Shown here: positions 1 through 8,900 of the stretch, one piece after another
Layout: each line of letters opens with the position of its first letter
Numbering within the stretch: the stretch's first letter is position 1
DNA from: Inonotus obliquus
Taxonomy: Eukaryota; Basidiomycota; Agaricomycetes; Hymenochaetales; Hymenochaetaceae
Assembly: GCA_032164295.1 (NCBI GenBank)
Contig: JAJHTX010000006.1
Span: forward strand, 248,001 to 312,000
Direction: 5' to 3'
DNA: 64,000 nucleotides
Translations under genes and position numbers: made by a program
Notes under the pieces: model-generated
What the model was told of the DNA's origin: nothing
Databases searched by the model: none
What the model saw: only the letters and a program-made list of their open reading frames with translations

Positions 1-521
1 TATCTTGAATGGCTATGGTATTATGGTATTTATAGCCTGCATGTTCTACTGTAGCAAACCAGCTAATCTGAGAGGAACTTCCAGAGTGAAGGTCCGGGTT
101 TTGCTCATCTCGTTCAAGTCCCCGTTCGTTCGTCTCGTCTCGTAGTCACCGGTATCGATACCGGTAGTCATCGTTCTCGTCTTCGTCGCCCTCGTCTCTC
201 GTCTCACGACCAGTCCCATCAGAAACACCTCCTCAGCTCGCCTTCTCTACTGTTTCATTCTCTCTACCGTAATACCGGACACCAGACGACTCGGTATAGA
301 CGGATTTGTCTCGGTATTGATCGTCTCCTGATACCTCTCCTCTTGAGCGGTCACCTATAGCCTCCTGTACTCATCAATCCAGCCAGGCCCTACTATTCTC
401 TCTTGACGACTTGTCTGTGACTGTACGACTTTGTACCGCCACGTACCGGCCCTCCCAACGCACCTAAATTGTACCCCCCTCGTCCGGTACTTCTGATACC
501 GGCCGCATTCTTGCACATTCA
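1..521 (-). mobile_element. LTR-A family copy, truncated by the window edge
   Basis: This stretch reads almost identically to 36911-37434 and, in reverse complement, to 3239-3770. It is therefore the 5-prime part of the repeat called LTR-A here. In element orientation (minus strand) it starts with TGAATGTGCAAGAATGCGG at 521 and includes the TATAAATA stretch that appears near 40 as tatttata. The rest lies outside the window. No coding capacity is evident; short open frames inside are repeat sequence. Confidence 0.75.
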
Positions 522-1015
522 ACCATTCACCGTCAACCTCATACGCCAAAAGTTCTGGTGGCCTACGATGTTCTACGAGTCCTTGCAGCGGGATTTATGA
601 ATATCGTCACGGTGAGGAGGTGGCCATTTCTTGGAATAGAACTGGTTCCTAGCAGGGCGAGTAGAAATAGAAGGTCCTTCATGCTGAGAAAGGATGGTTT
701 CAAAACTGCGGAAAATGAGGAACGAAATGACTCCGCAATAAATAGTGTGCCAGACCTGTCCTTGCCGGGGCCCAAATCAATATAGCTAAGGGGTCGTGAA
801 AGATCATCCAGTTGGACGTACGGATTTACGAGACCCAACCAAGCGGATTGAGCATGCCAGGAGAACTTGGGCTTTGCGTCTTTGACTAACGCCTGCCTGA
901 GAGCCTCAATCCGTTATGACTGATGAACGTTGCTATCCGTCCAATGTGGCTATTGCTTGCCCTGCGAATGGTAGGAGGAGAGAGGTACCACTGCAACTTT
1001 CTCACGTCATGGCGG
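522..1015. other. Unassigned stretch between two repeat elements
   Basis: About 490 bp lie between the LTR-A copy on the left and the left arm of the inverted repeat starting near 1016. Short open frames exist on both strands, but none has a recognisable motif or splice pattern. The stretch is not repeated elsewhere in the window as far as I can see. It may be internal sequence of a degenerate element or unique DNA between insertions. Confidence 0.4.
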
Positions 1016-2309
1016 TAAATGTGCGAGATCGCGGCCGGTACCGGAGGTACCGGTCGAGGGGTGTATGGTATAAGAATACGGGGAGGGCCAAATGAGGCAG
1101 TACTTATCCAGTACGCTCACGGTACTTGTTGTCTGTAGAAGGGGGACGTAAAGAGAGCCAAAGGAATAATAGAAAGGGGTACTGGATCAGCTAGATGTTG
1201 GGGGGAATGTGTTCTTGTCTGGAATCGAGAGGGTCAGTACCGTGGGAAAAACGTCGGTACAGGTCGGTACTTGAACGAACGGGATCGGTATGTGCAGAAA
1301 CGTTGTAAAACAAAAGCTCAGTACAGAAACGAAAGGTGGATGTGCAAAATACAAAGAATAACAAAATGTCGGTACCGTGGGAAAAATGTCGGTACAGGTC
1401 GGTACTGCAAGGAAACAGCTAGCACGGGGTGGTATAGCGAGAAACAGAATGAGGGAGACTGGTAGATGAAGGTGTCGACTGGACTGGGAAGCAAACCTGA
1501 GCCCTCGCACGGGAGGCTAACTCCTGAGGTTCACTTGAGACGGAACTGGGATGGAACTGGGATGGAACTCGAGATGAGACTGAGACGGAACTGGGAAGGG
1601 GGTGAGGAAACCTGAGCCCTCACGTTAGAGGCTAGCTCCTAAGATTACCTCCAGAGCTACTACGTACAGGAGGAGATATTTATACTACTGTACCGTAGTT
1701 AGCTCATAAATCCAAAAGGAGAAAGTAGAAAGAAAGATCAAAACAAAGAAAAGTCTGAAGAAAATTGTAACAAGGAAAGTGAACATTGCAGCGCCATCAG
1801 GAGGACAACAAGAAAGGGTTAGGGAGGACAAGATACCAATGAAAACGTAGCATATAGTACCCCTGGATGAAAAGTCCTCAGGACAAGAGATCTGCGCCCC
1901 TGCTGATTGATACCGATACGTTCCTGGTGGTACCGGACCTGAAAACCTTAATGGACACTGACCCTGAGCCTTCCCAAAGAACCAGCATGCATAGTCCAAC
2001 CATCAGGAATGAATACCAGAGAGGGAGACGTCTGATCCATGTCATGAGAGCATGTCGAATAGTCAATTTGTCTCGGTACCGGGTTTCTCGGCACTCGGTA
2101 CTCTCGGTATTCTCGGTACCGGGTTTCTTGGCGCTCGGTACCGGTACTCTCGGTGTTCGGTACTTTGAGAAATGGGACTGACGGTTTCTCTGGGTGTGCT
2201 GGTGGATACTGGAAGGTGTAGATGGGACTGTACCGTAGCATGGGGTAAGCATAGAATGGGATACCGGGCTTGATACCGAGCTCAGCTGCACGTAGTTCTC
2301 TTCAGCGGG
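1016..2309 (+). repeat. Left arm of a large inverted repeat (foldback-like), CGGTA-rich
   Basis: The arm begins with AATGTGCGAGATCGCGGCC and ends near CTCTTCAGCGG. Its reverse complement is recovered piecewise at 2910-3238, 4960-5405 and 5928-6476, once the two later insertions in the right arm are removed. The sequence is packed with CGGTA/TACCG words; 2075-2165 alone contains seven CGGTA on the plus strand. Its first bases resemble the start of LTR-A, so the two families are related. It could be an LTR of an unseen retroelement or the arm of a foldback element. No transposase or polymerase is present. Confidence 0.7.
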
Positions 2310-2412
2310 CATGACATTACCAAATATAGATGCTTACTAGCAGCTTAGTCAGACATGATAGCGCGTCCTCTGCTCCCTTCCCTTCCCTTTATCCTCTCTG
2401 AATACGACACGA

Positions 2413-2880
2413 TCGAACTCACAATCAAAACTTTGCAAGAAAAGGTCATCGAGGTCAACCATCTCGGTTTTACTATTGGTTGATCCCTTACAGACTGGTC
2501 CCGTAGATCAATGCGGATGAGGAGAATGTATTGCGGTGGCGGATGTTGAACGAAAAATATTTGAAGACCAACCGGAACACCATGCGATTGACCTGCAGAA
2601 ACTGATTTACTCCGGTGAGTCTTTAAGGACTTGGTACATAACTTTATTTAAGACATATACAGGCAAGATACTCCAGGACAGGGAGTCCATCAAGTCTTAC
2701 TTAATATCAAGAAAACAGACTTCATTATTCTTGTGGTACTGGTCCATCGCTGCGACATTTTCTTACCTGTTAGTAGCTCAAGCCGACACTGAATGCTGCC
2801 CCTGCAACAGCAGAATGGATGCCCACTCTAGCCACCGCAGTTGCGCCTTCTACAGCGACTTGCTGCGTCTATAGATGTTA
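2413..2880 (+). pseudogene. Captured fragment of a RAD23-like (UBL-domain) gene
   Basis: In shifting frames this reads like the N-terminal ubiquitin-like domain of the nucleotide-excision-repair factor Rad23. ELTIKTLQEKVIEV is near 2415-2456, then QKLIYSG at 2597-2616. A GT-AG intron (about 2617-2662) follows, then KILQDRESIKSY, and another break before IKKTDFIILVV. An alanine/threonine-rich linker in the style of Rad23 follows. The frames are broken by stops and the C-terminal UBA and XPC-binding regions are missing, so it cannot encode a working protein. It sits in the spacer between two inverted repeat arms, which suggests capture by a mobile element. Retention of an intron argues against a reverse-transcribed copy. 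The assignment is from memory of the family. Confidence 0.65.
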
Positions 2881-3238
2881 CTCCCGTGCTCGCTTGTCGC
2901 CCTCTCATCGTCCGCTGAAGAGAACTACGTGCAGCTGAGCTCGGTATCAAGCCCGGTATCCCATTCTATGCTTACCCCATGCTGCAGTACAGTCCCATCT
3001 ACACCTTCCAGTATCCGCCAGCACACCCAGAGAAACCGTCGGTCCCATTTCTCAAAATACCGAACACCGAGAGTACCGGTACCGAGCGCCAAGAAACCCG
3101 GTACCGAGAATACCGAGAGTACCGAGTGCCGAGAAACCCAGTACCGAGACAAATTGACAATTCGACATGCTCTCATGACATGGATCAGACGTCTCCCTCT
3201 CTGGTATTCATTCCTGATGGTTGGACTATGCATGCCGG

Positions 3239-4959
3239 TGAATGTGCGAGATCGCGGCCGGTATTAGAAATACCGGATGAGGGGGGTACGATTTAGATGC
3301 GTTGGGAGGGCCGGTACGTGGCGGTACTAAGTCGTACAGTCACAGACAAGTCGTCAAGAGAGAATAGTAGGGCCTGGCTGGATTGATGAGTACAGGAGAC
3401 TATAGGTGACCGCTCAAGAGGAGAGGTATCAGGAGACGATCAATACCGAGACGAATCCGTCGATACCGAGTCGTCTGGTGTCCGGTATTACGGTAGAGAG
3501 AACGAAGCAGTAGAGGAAGCGAGCTGAGGAGGTGTTTTTGATAGGACTGGTCGTGAGACGAGAGACGAGGGCGACGAAGACGAGAACGACGACTACCGGT
3601 ATCGATACCGGTGACTACGAGACGAGACGAACGAACGGGGACTTGAACGGGATGAGCAAAACCCGGACCTTCACTCTGGAAGTTCCTCTCAGATTAGCTC
3701 GTTTGCTACAGTAGAACATGCAGGCTATAAATACCATAATACCGTAGCCATTCAAGATACCAAATGGGGGGTTTTTACAAGTCGAATCGTACCGTAATCC
3801 GGTACAAGAAACGGAACATAAGGTCGAATCGAATGTAAAATTACAATCAGGGGAAACATAAGATGATGAATGAATAAGAAGTTTTATCAGGGGGTAGCTA
3901 AGAATAGGGTGGGACGAGACAAGAACCCAATGAAAACTCACGACGAGCGATACCGAGGTAGGGCGGCGATACCGACGTCGACCAGCGCTAAATTAAGGAC
4001 GTGTCTCAAGCTACCGCATGGGCGCTCCTGGCGATGTCCCTGTCGTAGGAGAAGCACGTCATCCTGATTTACCTTTGTTCCGGTATCATGATCCGTGCGG
4101 CGTCAGTCTGGGCGTCTACCGATCGATCGGACGGCGTGCTCCGATGTAGACGTGTCGGTACAACCCAACCTTGGCAATGGGGTACTCTACCGTTCGGTAC
4201 CAATCAGTACCCTGGGATCGTCCCTGAGCATCGCTCTAGCCCCTCGATATCGACCGGTACGCGTCGCCTGACTCGACTGGGCATTGCTTGGCTTCCCCTC
4301 CGAGTCGGATCGATGGCCTCCTCCGAGATCGAAGCAGCGTACGGTGGACTTGATTCATTTCCCAACCTTCCTCTCGACGTAGATCTCCGATGGCGTGGTC
4401 TCGACCTAGCACACGTAACGAACTCCGGTATCGGAGCGGACCATCGGTATCAACACCGGTATCGTCGGTATCGATGTATGGCGGTTCGGAAGGGCATACC
4501 GTCGGGCTTGGAACCTCGACCATGATCCAACTCTTCGCAGCAACGTATGGCAGACCGAGTGCAGCTTTGTGAGCCTTTTTCTATGGTATGGGCTGTCGAG
4601 GGCGTAGTATCGACTAGGTGTGGAGTATTAAGCGTCGGTATCAGGACGGGTGGACGGTACGGTATCGGTATCATCGGTATCGAAGTCTGGTGGTTCGGTA
4701 CTATGATGGAAGACGGGCGTAGGGATTGGTGATTCGGTATTGGCGCAGAAGTGGACCAGTTCTCAATCGCTCTCAGCCTTGTCGAATCGCAGAAGCCTCG
4801 TACTTTGTTGGAACCGCAGGCGTAGATAGGACGGCAGAAGTACCGTGGTCCGAAGAGAAGTAAGAAGCGGTAGAATCGCAGAAGTATTGTTAATTGGAAG
4901 AAGCGGTAGAATCGCAGAATTAAGCCCATATCGATCGTAGCCTCCGGTATTACTCTTTA
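3239..4959 (+). mobile_element. Solo LTR-A with target-site duplication
   Basis: This is an insertion of about 1.72 kb into the right repeat arm. The sister arm at 1978-1992 is the empty site (catgc-tggt-tctttggg). The insert is flanked by CCGG(T) at 3235-3239 and 4960-4964, a 4-5 bp duplication typical of LTR retroelements. It starts TGAATGTGCGAG and ends TATTACTCTTTA. A TATAAATA box lies about 490 bp in (near 3726), as expected for a U3 region. There is no internal coding region, so it is best read as a solo LTR. It carries many CGGTA words, seven on the plus strand between 4141 and 4500. Confidence 0.75.
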
Positions 4960-5405
4960 CCGGTTCTTTGGGAAAGCTCAGGGTCAGTATCTGTTAAGGT
5001 TTTCAGGTCTGGTACCACCAGGAACATGTCGGTATCAATCAGCAGGGGTGCAGATCTCTTGTCCTGAGGACTTTTCATCCAGAGATACTATATGCTACGT
5101 TTTCATTGGTATCTTGTCCTCCCTAACCCTTTCTTGTTGTCCTCCTGATGGCGCTGCAATGTTCACTTTCCTTGTTACATTTTTCTTCAGACTTTTCTTT
5201 GTTTTGATCTTCCTTTCTACTTTCTCCTTTTGGATTTATGAGCTAACTACGGTACAGTAGTATAAATATCTCCTCCTGTACGTAGTAGCTCTCCAGGTAA
5301 TCTTAGGAGCTAGCCTCTAATGTGAGGGCTCGGGTTTCCTCACCCCCTTCTCAGTTCCGTCTCAGTCTCGTCTCGATTTCCGTCCCAGTCCCATCCCAAT
5401 TCCGT

Positions 5406-5922
5406 TGTAAGAACGCTTTTCCTTTTTCGTCTTTTCTTATTTTTCATATTCCATTATATTACTAAGTCCCTTTTATTACTAATACTGCATTACTAATTCC
5501 GCCCCAACCTGATGACACTTACTCACCCTTACTCATTCTTGCTTACTCGTCAGGCCCCGTTGTTTGTTTGTTTATATTGTTATGCTGCTGCGCAGCACCT
5601 TCTTAGAGTAATACCTTCCCATGTCTCATGTGTATATAAGTAGATAGATCTCATCTCGTCTTCCCCACTCGACTCTTCTACTTACCACCACGACGTCTTA
5701 GGTATTCCTCTCTTGTACTTACTTAGTTTATTCAATCTACTTACCACCACGACGTCTTAGTTGTATACTGTTCCTAGACGCGTGCATTACTCAAGGTCAT
5801 CCACCTTAGATGTACGTCGCCGACGACTGTGTACTCCCCCCAAGACGCAGTAGAGGTTGTCACTAGACGACCTTCGTGAGAACAGGCCTCGAATGTGCAC
5901 TGCCACCTCGTCCGTCCTAACA
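5406..5922 (+). mobile_element. Solo LTR of a second family (LTR-Y) with perfect 5-bp duplication
   Basis: The 517-bp element starts TGTAAGAAC and ends CCTAACA, the canonical TG...CA ends. It is flanked by the perfect direct repeat TCCGT at 5401-5405 and 5923-5927. The sister repeat arm near 1540-1560 has the uninterrupted sequence (cacttgagacggaactggg), confirming the empty site. A TATA-like GTATATAAG occurs near 5631. A related copy lies at 37542-38100 in the opposite orientation. Confidence 0.88.
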
Positions 5923-6490
5923 TCCGTCTCAAGTAACCTTCAGAGTTAGCCTCCCGTGTGAGGGCTCAGGTTTGCTTCCCAGTCCAGTCGACACCTTCAT
6001 CCACCAGTCTCCTCCAGTCTGTTTCTTGCTATACCACCCCATGCTAGCAGTTTCCTTGCAGTACCGACCTGTACCGACGTTTTTCCCACGGTACCGACGT
6101 TTTGTTATCCTTCGTATTCTGCACGTCATCCTTTAGTTTCTGTACTGATCTTCTTGTTTGACAACATACCTTCACGTACCGACCCCTTTGTTTCTGTACC
6201 AACCTGTACCGAGGTTTTTCCCACGGTATTAAAAGACTCTTGTTTTGCTACGTTCTCTCTCATACCGACCTGTACCGAAGTTTTTCCCACGTTCTAAACT
6301 GTCCTTTTCATACCAGAATCACATACTCTTCACTTCTGGCCCATCCATTCACTCCCCCTTTTCATAGACAACAAGTACCATGACCGTACTGGTTAAGTAC
6401 CGGCACATATTAGCCCTCCCCCACTTAAAACCATACACCCCTCGTCTCGGTACCTCCGGTACCAGACGCGATCTCGCACATTAGCCGCCC

Positions 6491-6611
6491 GTTGCCTGCC
6501 AGTTGCCTGCCTATTGCCCGTTCATCGCCCTCCTGTCGCCCTCTCATTGCCCGCTCATTGCCCTCTCATTGCCTGCCCATTGCCCGCCCGTTGCCCGTTC
6601 ATCGCCCGCTT
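6491..6611. repeat. 11-bp minisatellite (about 11 units)
   Basis: Eleven consecutive 11-mers of the form RTYGCCYGYYY can be read (for example gttgcctgcca, attgcccgctc, attgccctctc, atcgcccgctt). The array abuts AT-rich DNA on its right. A more degenerate array of the same unit occurs at 38521-38624, again directly before similar AT-rich DNA. Confidence 0.8.
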
Positions 6612-6973
6612 AATATCTACCCGACCAGTATTTATAATATCCAGTCTGACAATACCCTTATTGATTCTTGAAATATCACCCAAGTAGATATCTTGATTGA
6701 TATTTAAAATATATGCCAAGTCGATATCTTAAATATCAATAAAAATATCAGTAAGAGGATTTTCAAACATATCGGCACGTAATTTATATTCATAATACCG
6801 GTGGGATTGATATACTTACCGATATTTAAAGTAGATGTTTAGAATATCTTCCAGGAAGATATGCATAAATACAGAAGGGAATTTAAAATATCAGCCTAAT
6901 TGATATCCTTATCGATATCTAAAATATGGTCACGTGGTTCATATATATGATATCGGCGAGGTCGATATGCTTA

Positions 6974-7625
6974 AGGTAGGGGAAGTATAAACTCGACTAG
7001 GTGTGACGCGCGTCATGCGACCCTGACTTGGCCTGACTTGCCTCATCTGGTGACTCTGGACCCTTTCTTAACTGCAACTTCCACACAACACAAACTCGAT
7101 ATTGGCTCTCATAGATCTCTTCTAATAAAAATTACAAGCAGATGTATGTTTTTAAAATTAAAAAATATGGACCCCTGACCTTCCGATTAAGGGATGAACC
7201 TTTTTTGTGTCAAATGGCTCAGAATTCATTTTCCAGCATTCTGGTAAGCTTTTCGTAAATTTCGAAAATTTCGACCGCAGAATTTTTGCCGCTCTTGGCA
7301 GGCACAGGATGACAAATACAGTTCAAATATAGTAATTCACTTATGACTCATATCTATTACTAATATTTGACTAATACATATTTATAACACATATCCTGAT
7401 GGCTGAGGGAGGTTCAGGAGAGCTGGCTATTGGTGAAACAAGCTTTGTTTTGATGCTTTGTTGAAGTACAAATGGGATTCTGGCTGCTCTTCTGCTGGCT
7501 ACCACTGTCCTGAAATCCGACCTTGAGATTTTTGCCTCAGGGTCCTTCCAAATCGGGTAAGCTCAGGGTGCTCAGGGTCATCAGTCACATTGTGACACCT
7601 AGTCGAGTTTATACTTCCCCTACCT
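6974..7625. mobile_element. Nested TIR element (MITE-like), probable TA target
   Basis: The terminal inverted repeats are AGGTAGGGGAAGTATAAACT-type sequences of about 30 bp at both ends (6974-7003 and 7596-7625). They read outward to CGACTAGGTGT and are flanked by TA at 6972-6973 and 7626-7627. The element is 652 bp with no open frame of interest. TA flanks fit a Tc1/mariner-like non-autonomous element, but the superfamily is inferred only from the flank. Confidence 0.7.
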
Positions 7626-7690
7626 TACTGATATTTAAAATAATTGCGAGAAAAATTCTTTAAATTTAATGCCCACTGATATCCTATTTT

Positions 7691-8524
7691 TGGTGCCTGG
7701 CACGGCCTGTGAAAAATCCGTGACACTTTTACCCGGTCGGAGTTTTACATAATTTCCATTTATGGTAACTTGCGTCGATCTTCATGGACCACTTTCCGTC
7801 CCCCACTAAATCCCTTGAATATGTAGTTCCACAGAGTTCGAGTTATTTGTCCCTTTCTTTCAACACAAAAAGGCTTAGAATAGCTATCCAATGTGAAATA
7901 TATCAAGTACAAATCTATTGTAGGTGATGTTCAAGCAGAATACACATGTCTGTTTTCGTTTATGTGTCACGTGATCTTATTTTGGCTTTTTTGCACGACC
8001 ATATCTTCCTCTGAAAACACTTATGAAACACCTTTAAAACTGCTTGTGCACTATGTATGAGTGTATTAGGGTAGTCCTGTCAACAATTTGCGAAAAAAAT
8101 CGACTTACTGGTGTGGAGATCAGCATATACAATAGACACAGCAGCATATATGCTTAATAGTTCAATGAATTCGTGCTCTTTCATTGTGTTTCTTTCACAT
8201 ATCTGAATCTTAAGGAAAAATAAAGATTTTGTACAAAAAAAATTTTGTAGAAATGTCTTAGTTATTTATATATGCATCTAAAATCGCCATATCTTGACAT
8301 TTGGTAGGTATTGTTTTTGATTTTTTTTGACAGTCTTGCTCAGAATCTCAAAAAATAATTTTTGGATATTTTTTCGGATTTTATTTAGTGTGGTGGAGGA
8401 CAGGACAAGCCATCGAATCTCAAAACAAAAAGTGAAACAGGTGAATCCGTGCGTCGATCGCCGCTTAGCCATGGGAGGGACCGTGGGAATGTCACGGAAA
8501 TTACATAGGCCGTGCCAGGTACCA
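7691..8524 (+). mobile_element. 834-bp TIR element, copy 1, with 7-bp target-site duplication
   Basis: The ends are TGGTGCCTGGCACGGCCTGTG on the left and the complement of TGGTACCTGGCACGGCCTATG on the right, imperfect TIRs of about 35 bp. The element is flanked by a perfect 7-bp repeat CTATTTT at 7684-7690 and 8525-8531. It is nearly identical in inverse orientation to 11804-12637, so the family moved recently. There is no transposase, so it must be non-autonomous. The 7-bp duplication does not point clearly to one superfamily. Confidence 0.88.
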
Positions 8525-8541
8525 CTATTTTGCCCGCCGTG

Positions 8542-8900
8542 AAAATTGAGCTTCCAATAGATCACGTGCGATGCTCGTGACCGCAATTTTAATTTTTAGT
8601 TCTTCAATTCAATTCAAATCACGACCGATTAGTCTAGCTGCTTGCTAGGCTGCAATGTCGATCGAGAGACCCGACTGGTACTTGAGTAGTTGGATTAAGT
8701 ATATGGAAACACACCCGCAGAAAGCTATAAATTATAAACACTAGTGGTGATCATTTTACAGAGATCATGTCGGAATACTTGATTATCAAAATACGTGTAC
8801 AGTAAGAAGGAAGTCATTCATCACAAGATTAATGCAACATATACACCATACGGGACTCGAAGGAAGAGACGTGATCTATTCGGCCATTCACGACCTGGAA
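8542..8900. other. 3-prime flank of FunK1-A
   Basis: About 360 bp between the repeat nest and the FunK1-A stop codon. The part from about 8628 to 8900 recurs inverted downstream of FunK1-D (about 42612-42897). No gene or RNA feature is seen. Confidence 0.5.

Larger units (their letters stand above)
2910..6476 (-). repeat. Right arm of the large inverted repeat, split by two nested LTR insertions
   Basis: After removing the insertions 3239-4959 and 5406-5922, this region is the reverse complement of 1016-2309. It ends at 6476 with CGCGATCTCGCACATT, mirroring the left arm start. Matching landmarks are GAAGAGAACTACGTGCAG near 2917, the TATAAATA-containing stretch at 5250-5265 (against 1680-1700), and the block 5928-6160 (against 1310-1540). 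The two arms enclose about 600 bp with the RAD23-like relic. Confidence 0.7.
6612..8541. mobile_element. AT-rich palindrome-bearing element with CCGCCGTG end, carrying two nested elements
   Basis: The DNA is rich in ATATTTAAAATAT-type palindromes (6640-6970, 7626-7690). It ends at 8541 with TTTGCCCGCCGTG, matching the terminal bases of the well-defined TIR element at 49006-50018. The left end CACGGCGGGC is not found, so it is incomplete on that side or merged with the minisatellite. Two younger elements are nested in it (6974-7625 and 7691-8524). No genes are seen. Confidence 0.55.

Noticed and set aside
1867..2312. Overlapping open frames of 97-144 codons on both strands
   Set aside because: They arise from CGGTA-rich repeat DNA, recur in the inverted copy and have no conserved motif or splice structure.
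6487..6625. CRISPR-like or telomeric repeat array
   Set aside because: The 11-bp units are contiguous without spacers and do not resemble telomere repeats; this is a minisatellite in a fungal genome.
8278..8586. 102-codon minus-strand frame and its twin at 11778-12050
   Set aside because: Both lie inside the 834-bp TIR element copies and show no transposase motif.
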